Shown: positions 47,021 through 57,196, numbered from the stretch's first letter. The stretch: 64,000 bases of DNA from Streptococcus constellatus subsp. constellatus (GCF_023167545.1 NZ_AP014647.1:434001-498000), one strand, 5' to 3'. A program made the numbers and translations. The notes: generated by a model from the sequence alone, not told the origin.

Positions 47021-49675
47021 GTGAAAACAGCAAAAGAAAGATTAACAGATGCTCTTCGTATGTCTGTAGTGGATACGATGACATTTTTCAACACATCTAG
47101 ATTGGGTTTGACAGAGGAGCAAGTAGAAGAAAATCGCGATCTATACGGTGAAAATGAATTGACCAAAGGGCAAGAAGATTCAATTGTTAAAAAAATTTAT
47201 GAGTCTATTATCAACCCATTTACCGTTATTCTTTTACTCATTGCATTGGTGTCCTTGGTTACCAATGTTTGGCTGGCAAAGCCAGGGCAAGAAGATCCGA
47301 CAACGTTTATCATTATTGTTGTCCTTGTCTTGCTGTCTGGTAGTATTCGCTTTGTGCAAGAATTGCGGAGTGACAAAGCTGCCAGTAATCTTTCGCGTAT
47401 GATTGTCAATACAGTGACAGTTGTTCGTGAGGGAAAAGAGCAAGAAATTCCGATTACAGAATTAGTGGTGGGAGATATTATCCGCTTGAGTGCAGGAGAC
47501 ATGTTGCCAGCAGATGTGCTAATTTTGGATTCGCGCGACTTCTTCGTACAACAGTCAGGTTTGACAGGTGAAAGTGACGCTGTTGAAAAAATGGCACTGG
47601 ATAAATGTGAGATAAAAGAAACTGAGAGTTTACTTGAATCTGACTCACTTGCCTTTATGGGAACCAATGTAATCTCTGGTCGTGCTATCGCGCTTGTGCT
47701 TGTTGTTGGCGACGACACAAAAATGGGAGCTATTGAGCAAACGCTTAACACTTATGATGAACCAACTTCATTTGAACGAGAAATGAACAGTATTTCATGG
47801 TTGTTGATTCGTCTTATGTTGGTACTCGTACCTATTGTCTTTTTTATCAATGGTCTGACAGATGGGGATTGGCTAGAAGCTGGTGTATTTGCACTCAGTG
47901 TTGGTGTCGGTTTGACGCCAGAAATGCTTCCTATGGTCATCACAGCAAGCTTAGCGAAGGGGTCAATTCTTATGGCAAAAGAAAAAGTTGTCATCAAGAA
48001 ACTCAATGCCATTCAAGATTTAGGAGCAATTGATATTCTTTGTACGGATAAAACAGGGACATTGACACAAGATGAGATTGTCTTGGAGTATCCACTTGAT
48101 ATTCATGGAGATCTTGATTTGGCTGTGCTTCGTCGGGCTTACTTAAATTCTTATTATCAAACAGGGTTAAAAAACCTGATGGATCGTGCCATTATCAATC
48201 GGACAGAAAAAGAAGCTGAAAAGCATGAAATCGTTCGCAATTTAGACCAAGCTTTTAAGAAGATTGATGAATTACCTTTTGATTTTGAACGCCGTCGTAT
48301 GAGTGTACTGGTTCGAGATGATGAGAATGTCGTTAGCATGGTGACAAAGGGTGCTTTAGAAGAAATGTTGACTATTTCAAATTCTGTCGAATATAAAGGG
48401 AACATTCTTCCCTTGACAGAAGAAATCCGTCAAGAAATTTTAGCAGAAGTCGCACAGTTAAATGAGCAAGGTCTGCGTGTGCTGGGAGTCAGTTATCGTT
48501 CGGACTTGGATGCTGATTATGAATACACGGTCAAAGATGAGTCTGACATGATTCTGACAGGTTATCTTGCTTTTCTCGATCCACCAAAACCGTCAGCAGC
48601 CCCTGCTATTAAAGCATTAGCCGAGTATGGCGTAGCTACCAAAATTTTAACAGGTGACAATGAAAAAGTTACAGAAGCAGTTTGTGAGAAGGTTGGCTTA
48701 GATGCAAAGAACATCTTGCTAGGCTCTATGATTGAAACGATGTCGGATGAAGAATTGAGCAGAGTTGTTGAAACCACAACTGTTTTTGCTAAATTATCGC
48801 CTGACCAAAAGGCGCGCATCATTTTACAACTGAAAGCAAACGGGCACAAGGTTGGTTATATGGGTGATGGAATCAATGATGCTCCTTCTATGAAAGTAGC
48901 TGATGTAGGTATTTCAGTTGATACAGCTGTTGATATTGCAAAAGAAACAGCTGATGTTATTCTGTTAGATAAAGACTTATTGGTGCTTGAAAAAGGCTTG
49001 GTGGAAGGTCGCAAAGTCTATGCCAACATGACCAAGTACATCAAGATGACAGTGAGTTCCAACTTCGGAAATATCTTTTCTTTGCTAATCTCAAGTATTT
49101 TCTTACCATTTTTGCCTATGGCACCGATTCATTTGATTGTGTTGAATTTGGTCTATGATATTTCTTGTATCGCTTTACCATTTGACAATGTAGACCGTGA
49201 ATTTTTGCAAAAGCCTCGCATTTGGAGTGCAAAATCCATTACTCGTTTCATGGCCTGGATTGGTCCAATTAGTTCTATTTTTGACTGTACAACCTTTTTA
49301 ATTTTGTTCTTTATTATTGCACCAATGATAACAGGGTCTGTTTATCATCATGGTATGTCTAGTAATTTCATTACGATTTTCCAAACAGGTTGGTTTATTG
49401 AGTCCATGTGGACGCAAACGATGGTTATCTATATGTTGCGCTCACCCAAATTACCATTTATTCAAAGTAGACCGGCTTTATCCGTAGTCATGACCACTCT
49501 AGCGGCAGTCTTCTTTGTGACTTTATTGCCCTACGGTCCTTTTGCAGCTCTTTTAAAAGTCACTCCATTAAATGGGATGTATTTCTTATTCCTAATCCTC
49601 ATTATGGTATTGTATATGGCAAGTGTTACATTTGTGAAGCATTTATATATAAAAAAATACCACGAATGGTTATAA
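47021..49675 (+). CDS. mgtA: Magnesium-translocating P-type ATPase
   Basis: 884 residues, GTG start preceded by GAGGAG. P3B-type ATPase with actuator TGES (GLTGESDAV), phosphorylation motif DKTGTLTQD, hinge MGDGINDAPS and about ten membrane segments, ending as MgtA proteins do. It imports Mg2+ with ATP. The M-box upstream supports magnesium as the signal; in related streptococci some MgtA proteins have instead been tied to Mn/Ca homeostasis, which sequence cannot exclude. Monocistronic, with a terminator downstream. Confidence 0.94.
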   Translation: MKTAKERLTDALRMSVVDTMTFFNTSRLGLTEEQVEENRDLYGENELTKGQEDSIVKKIYESIINPFTVILLLIALVSLVTNVWLAKPGQEDPTTFIIIVVLVLLSGSIRFVQELRSDKAASNLSRMIVNTVTVVREGKEQEIPITELVVGDIIRLSAGDMLPADVLILDSRDFFVQQSGLTGESDAVEKMALDKCEIKETESLLESDSLAFMGTNVISGRAIALVLVVGDDTKMGAIEQTLNTYDEPTSFEREMNSISWLLIRLMLVLVPIVFFINGLTDGDWLEAGVFALSVGVGLTPEMLPMVITASLAKGSILMAKEKVVIKKLNAIQDLGAIDILCTDKTGTLTQDEIVLEYPLDIHGDLDLAVLRRAYLNSYYQTGLKNLMDRAIINRTEKEAEKHEIVRNLDQAFKKIDELPFDFERRRMSVLVRDDENVVSMVTKGALEEMLTISNSVEYKGNILPLTEEIRQEILAEVAQLNEQGLRVLGVSYRSDLDADYEYTVKDESDMILTGYLAFLDPPKPSAAPAIKALAEYGVATKILTGDNEKVTEAVCEKVGLDAKNILLGSMIETMSDEELSRVVETTTVFAKLSPDQKARIILQLKANGHKVGYMGDGINDAPSMKVADVGISVDTAVDIAKETADVILLDKDLLVLEKGLVEGRKVYANMTKYIKMTVSSNFGNIFSLLISSIFLPFLPMAPIHLIVLNLVYDISCIALPFDNVDREFLQKPRIWSAKSITRFMAWIGPISSIFDCTTFLILFFIIAPMITGSVYHHGMSSNFITIFQTGWFIESMWTQTMVIYMLRSPKLPFIQSRPALSVVMTTLAAVFFVTLLPYGPFAALLKVTPLNGMYFLFLILIMVLYMASVTFVKHLYIKKYHEWL

Positions 49676-49692
49676 GGACTTGGTAATCTTTG

Positions 49693-49720
49693 AAAAGGCT
49701 TGTTTATTATAAGCCTTTTT
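49693..49720 (+). terminator. Terminator after mgtA
   Basis: AAAAGGCTT and AAGCCTTTTT form a perfect stem with T-run. The extended -10 TGtTATAAT at 49731-49739 for upp follows directly. Confidence 0.85.
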
Positions 49721-49772
49721 TATGTTTTTTTGTTATAATAAGAAGAATAAATTGAAAGAAGGAACACCAATC

Positions 49773-50402
49773 ATGGAAAAATTTCAAGTGATCGCACATC
49801 CGCTCATTCAGCATAAATTGTCTATCTTACGCCGTACAGATACATCTACCAAGGCTTTTCGTGAGTTAGTAAATGAAATTGCTATGCTAATGGGTTATGA
49901 AGTTTTACGTGACTTACCATTAGAAGATGTGGAAATTGAAACACCCATTACAAAGACAGTTCAAAAACAACTAGCTGGTAAAAAATTAGCTATTGTCCCA
50001 ATCTTACGTGCAGGTATTGGTATGGTAGATGGTCTTTTGAGTCTTGTACCAGCTGCTAAAGTCGGACATATTGGAATGTATCGTGATGAAGAAACTTTGA
50101 AACCAGTTGAATACCTTGTGAAATTACCGGAAGATATTAGCCAACGTCAAATTTTCGTAGTGGATCCGATGTTAGCAACAGGTGGCTCAGCTATTTTAGC
50201 TATTGATTCACTGAAAAAACGTGGAGCACACAATATTAAATTTGTCTGTCTTGTTTCGGCTCCAGAAGGCGTGAAAGCTTTACAAGAAGCTCACCCAGAC
50301 GTAGAAATCTTTACGGCAGCCCTTGATGATCACTTGAATGAAAATGGCTACATCGTTCCAGGATTGGGAGATGCAGGAGATCGTCTTTTTGGTACAAAAT
50401 AA
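49773..50402 (+). CDS. upp: Uracil phosphoribosyltransferase
   Basis: 209 residues from ATG 49773 (GAAGGA upstream); the longer frame from 49722 crosses the promoter and is rejected. PRPP-binding loop [13 protein letters not shown] (about 128-140) and C-terminal uracil site [12 protein letters not shown] are typical. It salvages uracil to UMP. Confidence 0.97.
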   Translation: MEKFQVIAHPLIQHKLSILRRTDTSTKAFRELVNEIAMLMGYEVLRDLPLEDVEIETPITKTVQKQLAGKKLAIVPILRAGIGMVDGLLSLVPAAKVGHIGMYRDEETLKPVEYLVKLPEDISQRQIFVVDPMLATGGSAILAIDSLKKRGAHNIKFVCLVSAPEGVKALQEAHPDVEIFTAALDDHLNENGYIVPGLGDAGDRLFGTK

Positions 50403-50413
50403 TAAGTTTTATG

Positions 50414-50443
50414 TTTGACCTTTTTTGACCAAAAGACTATAAT
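50414..50443 (+). promoter_or_regulatory. clpP promoter with CtsR operator
   Basis: -35 TTGACC (50415-50420), 17-base spacer, -10 TATAAT (50438-50443). On the minus strand 50430-50414 reads GGTCAAAAAAGGTCAAA, a perfect CtsR heptad direct repeat, covering the -35 box. Heat and protein-damage induction through CtsR is therefore expected. Confidence 0.92.
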
Positions 50444-50514
50444 AGTCTCATATTTGAAAAATCTTACTAAGAATTGTTGGTCAGATTAAAATATCAGATG
50501 AAAAGGAGAATACA

Positions 50515-51105
50515 ATGATTCCTGTAGTTATTGAACAAACAAGCCGTGGGGAACGCTCGTACGATATTTACTCACGTCTTTTAAAAGATCGCATTATTAT
50601 GCTAACTGGAGCAGTTGAAGATAACATGGCCAATTCTATTATTGCCCAACTGCTTTTCCTAGATGCTCAAGATAGTACAAAGGATATTTATCTTTATATC
50701 AATACGCCAGGAGGTTCTGTATCGGCGGGTCTAGCGATTGTCGACACAATGAACTTCATCAAATCAGATGTTCAAACAATTGTCATGGGAATGGCTGCGT
50801 CCATGGGAACAATCATCGCTTCAAGTGGTGCTAAAGGCAAACGCTTTATGTTGCCAAATGCAGAGTACATGATTCACCAACCAATGGGTGGAACTGGTGG
50901 CGGTACGCAACAAACCGATATGGCGATTGCTGCTGAACATTTGCTGAAAACTCGAAACAATTTGGAAAAAATTCTTGCAGATAACTCTGGTAAGACCGTT
51001 AAGCAAGTTCATAAAGATGCTGAACGTGACTACTGGATGAGTGCTCAAGAAACACTAGATTATGGTTTCATTGATGAAATCATGGCAAATAACAACTTGA
51101 ACTAA
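50515..51105 (+). CDS. clpP: ATP-dependent Clp protease proteolytic subunit
   Basis: 196 residues, serine protease of the ClpP family. Catalytic serine in [11 protein letters not shown] and histidine in [11 protein letters not shown] are visible, with the acidic residue further on. ClpP tetradecamers work with ClpC, ClpE, ClpX or ClpL ATPases on damaged and regulatory proteins such as ComX in streptococci. Promoter under CtsR. Confidence 0.98.
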   Translation: MIPVVIEQTSRGERSYDIYSRLLKDRIIMLTGAVEDNMANSIIAQLLFLDAQDSTKDIYLYINTPGGSVSAGLAIVDTMNFIKSDVQTIVMGMAASMGTIIASSGAKGKRFMLPNAEYMIHQPMGGTGGGTQQTDMAIAAEHLLKTRNNLEKILADNSGKTVKQVHKDAERDYWMSAQETLDYGFIDEIMANNNLN

Positions 51106-51126
51106 TGCTCTATTTGCTATTATCTG

Positions 51127-51157
51127 AAAAAAATGTCCTCTGATGGGCATTTTTTTG
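51127..51157 (+). terminator. Terminator after clpP
   Basis: AAAATGTCC (51130-51138) pairs with GGGCATTTT (51145-51153), one wobble, and TTTTTTT. Confidence 0.75.
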
Positions 51158-51195
51158 ATATACTTATAAATGAAAAAATATTAGAAAGAAAACTC

Positions 51196-51465
51196 ATGTT
51201 TAAAAAAGAAGAACGAACAGGTATCATTGTCTATTTATATTATAATCGTGACATAAAAAGAATTGCGTCCATTGGTGATATTGTCTATCATTCCAAAAAG
51301 CATCGTTATCTTCAGTTGTATGTAGATACTGTGCAAGTAGATGGTATTGTTGAGAAACTATCTAAGGAAAAATATGTCAAACAAGTACGGGTTTGTCATA
51401 TTCAAGAATTGGATACAGACTTCGTTGGAAGTTTGTTTAGAGAGAAGGAAAACGTAAACATGTAA
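51196..51465 (+). CDS. ylbG: YlbG family (DUF2129) protein
   Basis: 89 residues from ATG 51196; an in-frame start at 51133 overlaps the clpP terminator and is rejected. The N-terminal [20 protein letters not shown] and central HRYLQLYVD segments match the small DUF2129/YlbG family, which is of unknown function. The Shine-Dalgarno is weak (AGAAAG). Confidence 0.82.
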   Translation: MFKKEERTGIIVYLYYNRDIKRIASIGDIVYHSKKHRYLQLYVDTVQVDGIVEKLSKEKYVKQVRVCHIQELDTDFVGSLFREKENVNM

Positions 51466-51483
51466 AAAAATTCTGTTGACTAC

Positions 51484-51512
51484 TTGACAATTGTCAGATA
51501 ATTCGGTATATT
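51484..51512 (+). promoter_or_regulatory. livJ promoter with CodY-type box
   Basis: -35 TTGACA (51484-51489), 17-base spacer, -10 TATATT (51507-51512). AATTGTCAGATAATT (51489-51503) matches the CodY consensus AATTTTCWGAAAATT at 13 of 15 positions and fills the spacer. Repression by CodY when branched-chain amino acids are abundant fits the function of the operon. Confidence 0.8.
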
Positions 51513-51547
51513 CTTAACATATTATTTTGAAACAAGGAGTTAAGAAT

Positions 51548-52711
51548 ATGAAAAAGAGAATTGCGCTATCATTTGTTGCTCTTGCAAGCGTTGCTCTTCT
51601 TGCCGCTTGTGGGGAAGTGAAGTCAGGTGGATCTAATGCAACAGGTACAAAAGTTGCTGATAAGACGATTAAAATTGGATTTAACTTTGAAGAGACAGGC
51701 GCAACAGCTGCTTATGGTACAGCCGAGCAAAAAGGCGCTCAGCTTGCAGTTGAAGAAATCAATAAAGCAGGTGGTATTGACGGAAAAAAACTAGAAGTAG
51801 TGGACAAAGATAATAAATCTGAAACAGCAGAAGCAGCTTCTGTAACGACCAACTTAGTAACCCAATCGAAAGTCAATGCAGTTGTAGGACCTGCGACTTC
51901 TGGTGCAACGGCAGCAGCTGTTTCTAATGCGACAAAAGCAGGTGTACCGTTGATTTCACCTAGTGCTACTCAAGATGGCTTGACAAAAAATCAAGAGTAT
52001 TTATTCATTGGGACTTTTCAAGACAGTTTCCAAGGGAAGATTATTTCTAAGTATGTCACAGAAACGTTAAAAGCGAAAAAAGTTGTGCTTTATACGGATA
52101 ATTCAAGTGATTATGCTAAAGGTGTCGCAAAAGCTTTCCGCAATGCGTATAAAGGCAAGATTGTTGCAGATGAAAAATTTGTCGCTGGTGATACGGACTT
52201 CCAAGCAGCTTTGACCAAGATGAAAGGGAAAGATTTTGATGCAATTGTCATCCCTGGTTACTATACTGAAGCTGGTAAAATTGTCAATCAAGCGCGTGGT
52301 ATGGGAATTGATAAACCAATCGTTGGTGGTGATGGCTTTAATGGTGAGGAATTTGTCCAACAAGCAACTCCAGCCAAAGCCTCAAATATCTACTACATCT
52401 CAGGTTTTTCTTCGACAGTTGATGTCTCAGCGAAAGCTAAGAAATTCCTAGAAGCTTACAAGGCTAAATACAACAATGAAGAACCTTCAACATTTGCAGC
52501 GCTAGCATATGATTCTGTTTATCTTGTTGCCAATGCCGCCAAGGGTGCGAAAACATCTGTTGACATCAAAGACAATCTTGCCAAGACAAAGAATTTTGAA
52601 GGTGTAACAGGTGATACCAGCTTTGACAAGAATCATAACACTGTTAAAACAGCCTTTATGATGACCATGAATAATGGGAAAGTCACAGCAGCTGAAACAG
52701 TTAAGCCATAA
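51548..52711 (+). CDS. livJ: Branched-chain amino acid ABC transporter substrate-binding lipoprotein
   Basis: 387 residues from ATG 51548 (AAGGAG upstream). Lipoprotein signal with lipobox LLAAC; mature protein is a type I periplasmic-binding fold (IKIGFNFEETGATAAYG, then AVVGPATSGAT). It captures leucine, isoleucine or valine outside the membrane for LivHMGF. Separated from livH by 383 bases that hold hairpins, giving more LivJ than membrane components. Confidence 0.95.
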   Translation: MKKRIALSFVALASVALLAACGEVKSGGSNATGTKVADKTIKIGFNFEETGATAAYGTAEQKGAQLAVEEINKAGGIDGKKLEVVDKDNKSETAEAASVTTNLVTQSKVNAVVGPATSGATAAAVSNATKAGVPLISPSATQDGLTKNQEYLFIGTFQDSFQGKIISKYVTETLKAKKVVLYTDNSSDYAKGVAKAFRNAYKGKIVADEKFVAGDTDFQAALTKMKGKDFDAIVIPGYYTEAGKIVNQARGMGIDKPIVGGDGFNGEEFVQQATPAKASNIYYISGFSSTVDVSAKAKKFLEAYKAKYNNEEPSTFAALAYDSVYLVANAAKGAKTSVDIKDNLAKTKNFEGVTGDTSFDKNHNTVKTAFMMTMNNGKVTAAETVKP

Positions 52712-53094
52712 TCTTTCATAAAGAACTGCTTAAAATATATTTTATAGTGTATAGAAGAGTAACTATTTATGGTGGACATCGTAGATAGTTACTTCTCTTT
52801 ATGTGGATTAAAAGAAGTAGTTAGGATAGATATCTTAGTTTTAAGAATGTAGCTCATTATGATTTGTAAGATAGAGTAACTGCTAGATCTGTCTTAAATT
52901 GTTTAACATCAATCAGCTATAAGGTGAGAAAAAGGAACTGACGACTTCTTTTGCTCAAACTTGGAATAGAGAGTAAGGAGAACCAATTTCTTTGAAACCG
53001 CGATTTACTCACTCTTTTTTTGCGATAGGATAAGAAAGATGTGAATCACCACATCATCCTTTCGTCGATATTATATTTAGAAAGTGTGGTGGCC
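52712..53094 (+). other. livJ-livH gap with hairpins
   Basis: No gene is visible. AGAAGAGTAACTAT (52753-52766) pairs with ATAGTTACTTCTCT (52785-52798) at 12 of 14 positions. A second structure, AGAGAGTAA (52968-52976) with TTACTCACTCT (53005-53015) and seven Ts, is a plausible terminator. The frame before livH (53041-53094) is open from GTG but does not resemble LivH. The gap probably tunes expression of livHMGF relative to livJ; whether livH has its own promoter is unclear. Confidence 0.5.
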
Positions 53095-53964
53095 ATGCTC
53101 CAACAACTTGTTAATGGTCTAATTTTAGGGAGCGTCTATGCTTTGCTCGCTCTCGGCTATACCATGGTTTATGGAATTATCAAACTCATCAATTTCGCTC
53201 ATGGAGATATTTACATGATGGGTGCTTTTATGGGGTATTTCTTGATAAATTTCCTTCATCTTAATTTTTTCCTTGCCTTAATCTTTGCAATGATTGGGAC
53301 AGCGGCTTTAGGCGTACTAGTCGAATTTTTGGCTTATCGCCCGTTGAGAAATTCGACTCGAATTGCAGCTTTGATTACTGCAATTGGTGTTTCGTTTTTC
53401 TTGGAGTACGTGATGGTGTATTTTGTAGGAGCCAATACTCGTTCGTTCCCCCAAGTGATTGAAACGGTTCGTTATAGTTTTGAACCGATTAGTCTCACCA
53501 ATATCCAATTAATGATTTTGGCTGTTTCCCTAATTTTAATGGTGTTGTTACAAGTCATCGTTCAAAAAACAAAAATGGGAAAAGCCATGCGGGCAGTTTC
53601 GGTCGATAGCGATGCGGCGCAACTAATGGGAATTAATGTCAATCGTACGATTAGTTTCACTTTTGCTTTGGGTTCGGCTTTGGCAGGAGCGGCAGGTGTG
53701 CTCATTGCGCTTTATTATAATTCCCTTGAACCATTGATGGGAATGACTCCAGGGCTGAAATCGTTTGTTGCTGCAGTTCTTGGTGGGATTGGCATTATCC
53801 CCGGAGCAGCATTAGGAGGCTTTGTTATTGGTTTGTTAGAAACCTTTGCAACAGCTTTTGGTATGTCAGATTTCCGTGATGCGATTGTGTATGGTATTTT
53901 AATCTTAATTTTACTCGTTCGTCCTGCAGGGATTCTTGGTAAGAATGTGAAAGAGAAGGTGTAA
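53095..53964 (+). CDS. livH: Branched-chain amino acid ABC permease LivH
   Basis: 289 residues from ATG 53095, where the family sequence begins (MLQQLVNGLILGSVYALLALGYTMVYG). About eight membrane segments; permease loop SVDSDAAQLMGINVNRT. Forms the inner-membrane channel with LivM. A GTG at 53041 would add 18 non-conserved residues. Confidence 0.95.
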   Translation: MLQQLVNGLILGSVYALLALGYTMVYGIIKLINFAHGDIYMMGAFMGYFLINFLHLNFFLALIFAMIGTAALGVLVEFLAYRPLRNSTRIAALITAIGVSFFLEYVMVYFVGANTRSFPQVIETVRYSFEPISLTNIQLMILAVSLILMVLLQVIVQKTKMGKAMRAVSVDSDAAQLMGINVNRTISFTFALGSALAGAAGVLIALYYNSLEPLMGMTPGLKSFVAAVLGGIGIIPGAALGGFVIGLLETFATAFGMSDFRDAIVYGILILILLVRPAGILGKNVKEKV

Positions 53965-53967
53965 GCT

Positions 53968-54918
53968 ATGAAGAAGAATTTAAAAATAAATATTTTATGG
54001 TTTGTTCTCCTTCTTGCTGGGTATGGGTTGATTACCTTGCTTGCTAGTGCCGGAGTTTTGAATGATTTTTATCTACAAATCTTACAACAAATTGGTATTA
54101 ACATCATTTTGGCAGTAGGTTTAAATTTGATTGTTGGCTTTTCAGGTCAATTTTCTCTGGGACATGCTGGATTTATGGCAATTGGCGCCTATGCAGCTGC
54201 GATTATTGGCTCGAAATCAGCTACTTATCCGGCCTTTTTTGCAGCTATGGTATTAGGAGCGGTGATTGCAGGAACAGTAGCTTTGATTGTCGGGATTCCT
54301 ACTCTTCGCTTGAAAGGTGATTATTTAGCGATTGCAACGCTTGGGGTCTCTGAAATCATTCGCATTTTAATCATTAACGGTGGTGATTTGACCAATGGAG
54401 CTGCGGGTATCTTGGGTATTCCTGCCTTTACCAATTGGCAAATGGTATATTTCTTTGTAGTTATTACAACTATTTTGACCATCAATTTTTTCCGTAGCCC
54501 AATTGGACGAGCAACCTTATCAGTTCGTGAAGATGAAATTGCGGCAGAATCTGTAGGGGTCAACACTACTAAAATTAAAGTGGTTGCGTTTGTCTTCGGA
54601 GCTATAACAGCTAGTATTGCAGGCTCACTTCAGGCTGGATTTATTGGTTCTGTTGTGCCGAAAGATTATACCTTCATCAATAGTATCAATGTCTTGATTA
54701 TCGTGGTCTTTGGTGGTCTTGGTTCTATGACAGGTACTATTGTTGCAGCAATTCTCTTAGGCATCTTAAACATGGTGCTACAAAATGTGGCAAGTATTCG
54801 TATGATTATTTACTCTCTTGCTTTGATTTTAGTGATGATTTTCCGACCAGGTGGACTTCTTGGTACTTGGGAATTGAACTTCTCACGCTTTTTTAAAAAT
54901 GATAAGGAGGTCAACTAA
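53968..54918 (+). CDS. livM: Branched-chain amino acid ABC permease LivM
   Basis: 316 residues, eight to ten membrane segments. Conserved GLNLIVGFSGQFSLGHAGFMAIGAYAAA region near the N-terminus (cited in part) and the cytoplasmic coupling loop REDEIAAESVGVN. Pairs with LivH. Starts 3 bases after livH and shares a base with livG. Confidence 0.95.
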   Translation: MKKNLKINILWFVLLLAGYGLITLLASAGVLNDFYLQILQQIGINIILAVGLNLIVGFSGQFSLGHAGFMAIGAYAAAIIGSKSATYPAFFAAMVLGAVIAGTVALIVGIPTLRLKGDYLAIATLGVSEIIRILIINGGDLTNGAAGILGIPAFTNWQMVYFFVVITTILTINFFRSPIGRATLSVREDEIAAESVGVNTTKIKVVAFVFGAITASIAGSLQAGFIGSVVPKDYTFINSINVLIIVVFGGLGSMTGTIVAAILLGILNMVLQNVASIRMIIYSLALILVMIFRPGGLLGTWELNFSRFFKNDKEVN

Positions 54919-55682
54919 TGGCGCTTCTTGATGTAAAAAATCTAACAAAAAATTTCGGCGGGCTGACCGCTGTTGGTGATGTAACCTTGGAGCTGAATGA
55001 TGGGGAATTAGTTGGTCTCATTGGTCCAAACGGTGCAGGGAAAACAACGTTGTTCAACTTGTTAACGGGTGTTTATGAACCAAGTGAGGGAAGTGTGACT
55101 TTGGATGGCCATTTGATCAATGGTAAAGCTCCTTATAAGATTGCTTCGTTAGGGCTTAGTCGCACATTCCAAAATATTCGATTATTTAAGGATTTGACAG
55201 TGCTAGATAATGTCCTGATTGCTTTTGGAAATCATCATAAAGCACATGTCTTTGCTAGCTTCTTTCGTTTGTCAACTTTCTATAAAAATGAGGCAGCATT
55301 GCGTGAGAAAGCTCTCAAATTACTGAAAATTTTTGACTTAGACGGAGAAGCAGAGACTCTTGCTAAAAATTTAGCTTACGGACAGCAGCGGCGGTTGGAA
55401 ATTGTGCGTGCTCTAGCAACAGAACCCAAAATTCTCTTTTTAGATGAGCCTGCTGCGGGAATGAATCCGCAGGAAACAGCAGAATTGACAGAGTTAATCC
55501 GTCGTATTAAAAATGAATTTCAAATCACAATTATGTTGATTGAGCACGATATGAGCCTCGTCATGGAAGTAACCGAGCGAATCTATGTATTAGAATATGG
55601 TCGGTTGATTGCACATGGGACTCCTGATGAGATTAAAAATGATAAACGTGTTATCGAAGCTTATCTGGGAGGTGGAGCCTAA
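54918..55682 (+). CDS. livG: Branched-chain amino acid ABC ATPase LivG
   Basis: 254 residues: Walker A GPNGAGKTT, Q-loop LSRTFQNIRLFK, signature AYGQQRRLEI (LSGGQ variant usual in LivG), Walker B ILFLDEPAAGMN and switch IEHDM. The ARNEAL-type insertion after the Q-loop typical of LivG is present. Overlaps livF by one base. Confidence 0.96.
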   Translation: MALLDVKNLTKNFGGLTAVGDVTLELNDGELVGLIGPNGAGKTTLFNLLTGVYEPSEGSVTLDGHLINGKAPYKIASLGLSRTFQNIRLFKDLTVLDNVLIAFGNHHKAHVFASFFRLSTFYKNEAALREKALKLLKIFDLDGEAETLAKNLAYGQQRRLEIVRALATEPKILFLDEPAAGMNPQETAELTELIRRIKNEFQITIMLIEHDMSLVMEVTERIYVLEYGRLIAHGTPDEIKNDKRVIEAYLGGGA

Positions 55683-56392
55683 TGTCTATGCTAAAAGTTG
55701 AGAATCTTTCTGTTCATTATGGCATGATTCAGGCAGTCCGAGATGTCAGTTTTGAAGTCAACGAAGGAGAAGTTGTTTCTCTTATTGGTGCAAATGGTGC
55801 TGGAAAAACGACGATTCTTCGGACAATTTCAGGACTGGTTCGCCCAAGTTCAGGAAAAATTGAGTTTTTAGGAAATGAAATTCAGAAAGTTCCTGCTCAG
55901 AAAATTGTGGCGGCAGGACTGTCTCAGGTACCGGAAGGACGCCATGTATTCTCAGGTTTGACCGTTATGGAAAATCTGGAAATGGGTGCCTTTCTGAAAA
56001 CAAATCGTGATGAAAATCAAGCAAATCTAAAGAAAGTTTTTTCACGTTTTCCGCGTTTGGAAGAGCGTAAGAATCAAGATGCTGCAACTCTTTCTGGAGG
56101 TGAGCAGCAGATGCTTGCCATGGGACGGGCTCTCATGTCTACTCCTAAACTCTTGCTTTTAGATGAGCCCTCAATGGGATTGGCTCCTCTTTTCATCCAA
56201 GAAATTTTTGATATTATTCAAGATATTCAAAAGCAAGGCACAACTGTCTTATTGATTGAGCAAAATGCTAATAAAGCGCTCTCAATTGCTGACCGTGGCT
56301 ACGTTTTAGAAACAGGAAACATTGTTTTGTCTGGCACAGGAAAAGAATTGCTCGCTTCTGATGAAGTTCGCAAAGCTTATCTTGGTGGGTGA
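55682..56392 (+). CDS. livF: Branched-chain amino acid ABC ATPase LivF
   Basis: 236 residues: Walker A GANGAGKTT, VPEGRHVFSGLTVMENL, signature LSGGEQQM, Walker B LLLLDEPSMGL and switch IEQNA. Last gene of the liv operon, followed by a terminator at 56402. Confidence 0.96.
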   Translation: MSMLKVENLSVHYGMIQAVRDVSFEVNEGEVVSLIGANGAGKTTILRTISGLVRPSSGKIEFLGNEIQKVPAQKIVAAGLSQVPEGRHVFSGLTVMENLEMGAFLKTNRDENQANLKKVFSRFPRLEERKNQDAATLSGGEQQMLAMGRALMSTPKLLLLDEPSMGLAPLFIQEIFDIIQDIQKQGTTVLLIEQNANKALSIADRGYVLETGNIVLSGTGKELLASDEVRKAYLGG

Positions 56393-56401
56393 AACGAGGA
56401 C

Positions 56402-56429
56402 AAAAAGAAGTGGTTTTCTGCTTCTTTTT
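56402..56429 (+). terminator. Terminator after livF
   Basis: AAAAAGAAG and CTTCTTTTT form a perfect stem followed by T. Confidence 0.8.
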
Positions 56430-56539
56430 TATTCACTAATTTATTATTGGAAAGCGGAACAATGACTTTGAAAGCGTTTGAAATAAGCTGAAAAATACAG
56501 TATAATAGAACTGAAAAATCAGAGATAAAGGAGATTTCC

Positions 56540-57196
56540 ATGGCAGTTAAAGATTTTATGACACGAAAAGTGGTGTACATTAGTCCAGACACGACGGTAG
56601 CACATGCTGCTGATATTATGCGTGAGCAGGGATTGCATCGACTTCCTGTGATTGAAAATGACCAATTGGTCGGTTTGGTGACTGAAGGAACGATTGCAGA
56701 AGCAAGTCCTTCAAAAGCAACAAGTTTGTCTATTTATGAGATGAATTATTTGTTAAACAAGACCAAAATCAAAGATGTCATGATTCGTGATGTGGTGACA
56801 GTGTCGCAATTCGCTAGCTTGGAAGATGCAACTTATTTAATGTTAAAAAACAAGATTGGAATTTTACCAGTTGTGGATAACCAACAAGTTTATGGTGTCA
56901 TTACAGATCGTGATGTTTTTAGAGCCTTTCTGGAAATTGCTGGCTATGGAGAAGAAGGCATTCGTGTCCGCTTCATTACAGAAGATGAAGTCGGTGTGTT
57001 GGAAAAAATTGTGCATTTAATTGTTGAAGAAAATCTTAATATCTCTAATGCTGTCAATATTCCACGAAAAGATGGGAAAGTTGTTATTGAAGTGCAAATC
57101 GATGGTGATATTGATTTGCTAGCTTTGAAAGCAAAATTTGAAGATAAAGACATTCAGGTTGAGGATATAACCCGTACTTCAGCAAAAGCTTTATAA
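56540..57196 (+). CDS. CBS-pair protein with C-terminal ACT-like domain (AcuB-like)
   Basis: 218 residues: two CBS domains (about 1-60 and 75-135; VKDFMTRKVVYISPDTTVAHA and IKDVMIRDVVTVSQ) and a C-terminal ACT-like domain (about 140-218). This order is that of AcuB-type proteins, whose ligand and target are unknown; adenosine nucleotides bind many CBS pairs and amino acids bind ACT domains. It lies next to the liv operon but has its own ribosome binding site (AAAGGAG) and is separated by a terminator. Confidence 0.85.
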   Translation: MAVKDFMTRKVVYISPDTTVAHAADIMREQGLHRLPVIENDQLVGLVTEGTIAEASPSKATSLSIYEMNYLLNKTKIKDVMIRDVVTVSQFASLEDATYLMLKNKIGILPVVDNQQVYGVITDRDVFRAFLEIAGYGEEGIRVRFITEDEVGVLEKIVHLIVEENLNISNAVNIPRKDGKVVIEVQIDGDIDLLALKAKFEDKDIQVEDITRTSAKAL

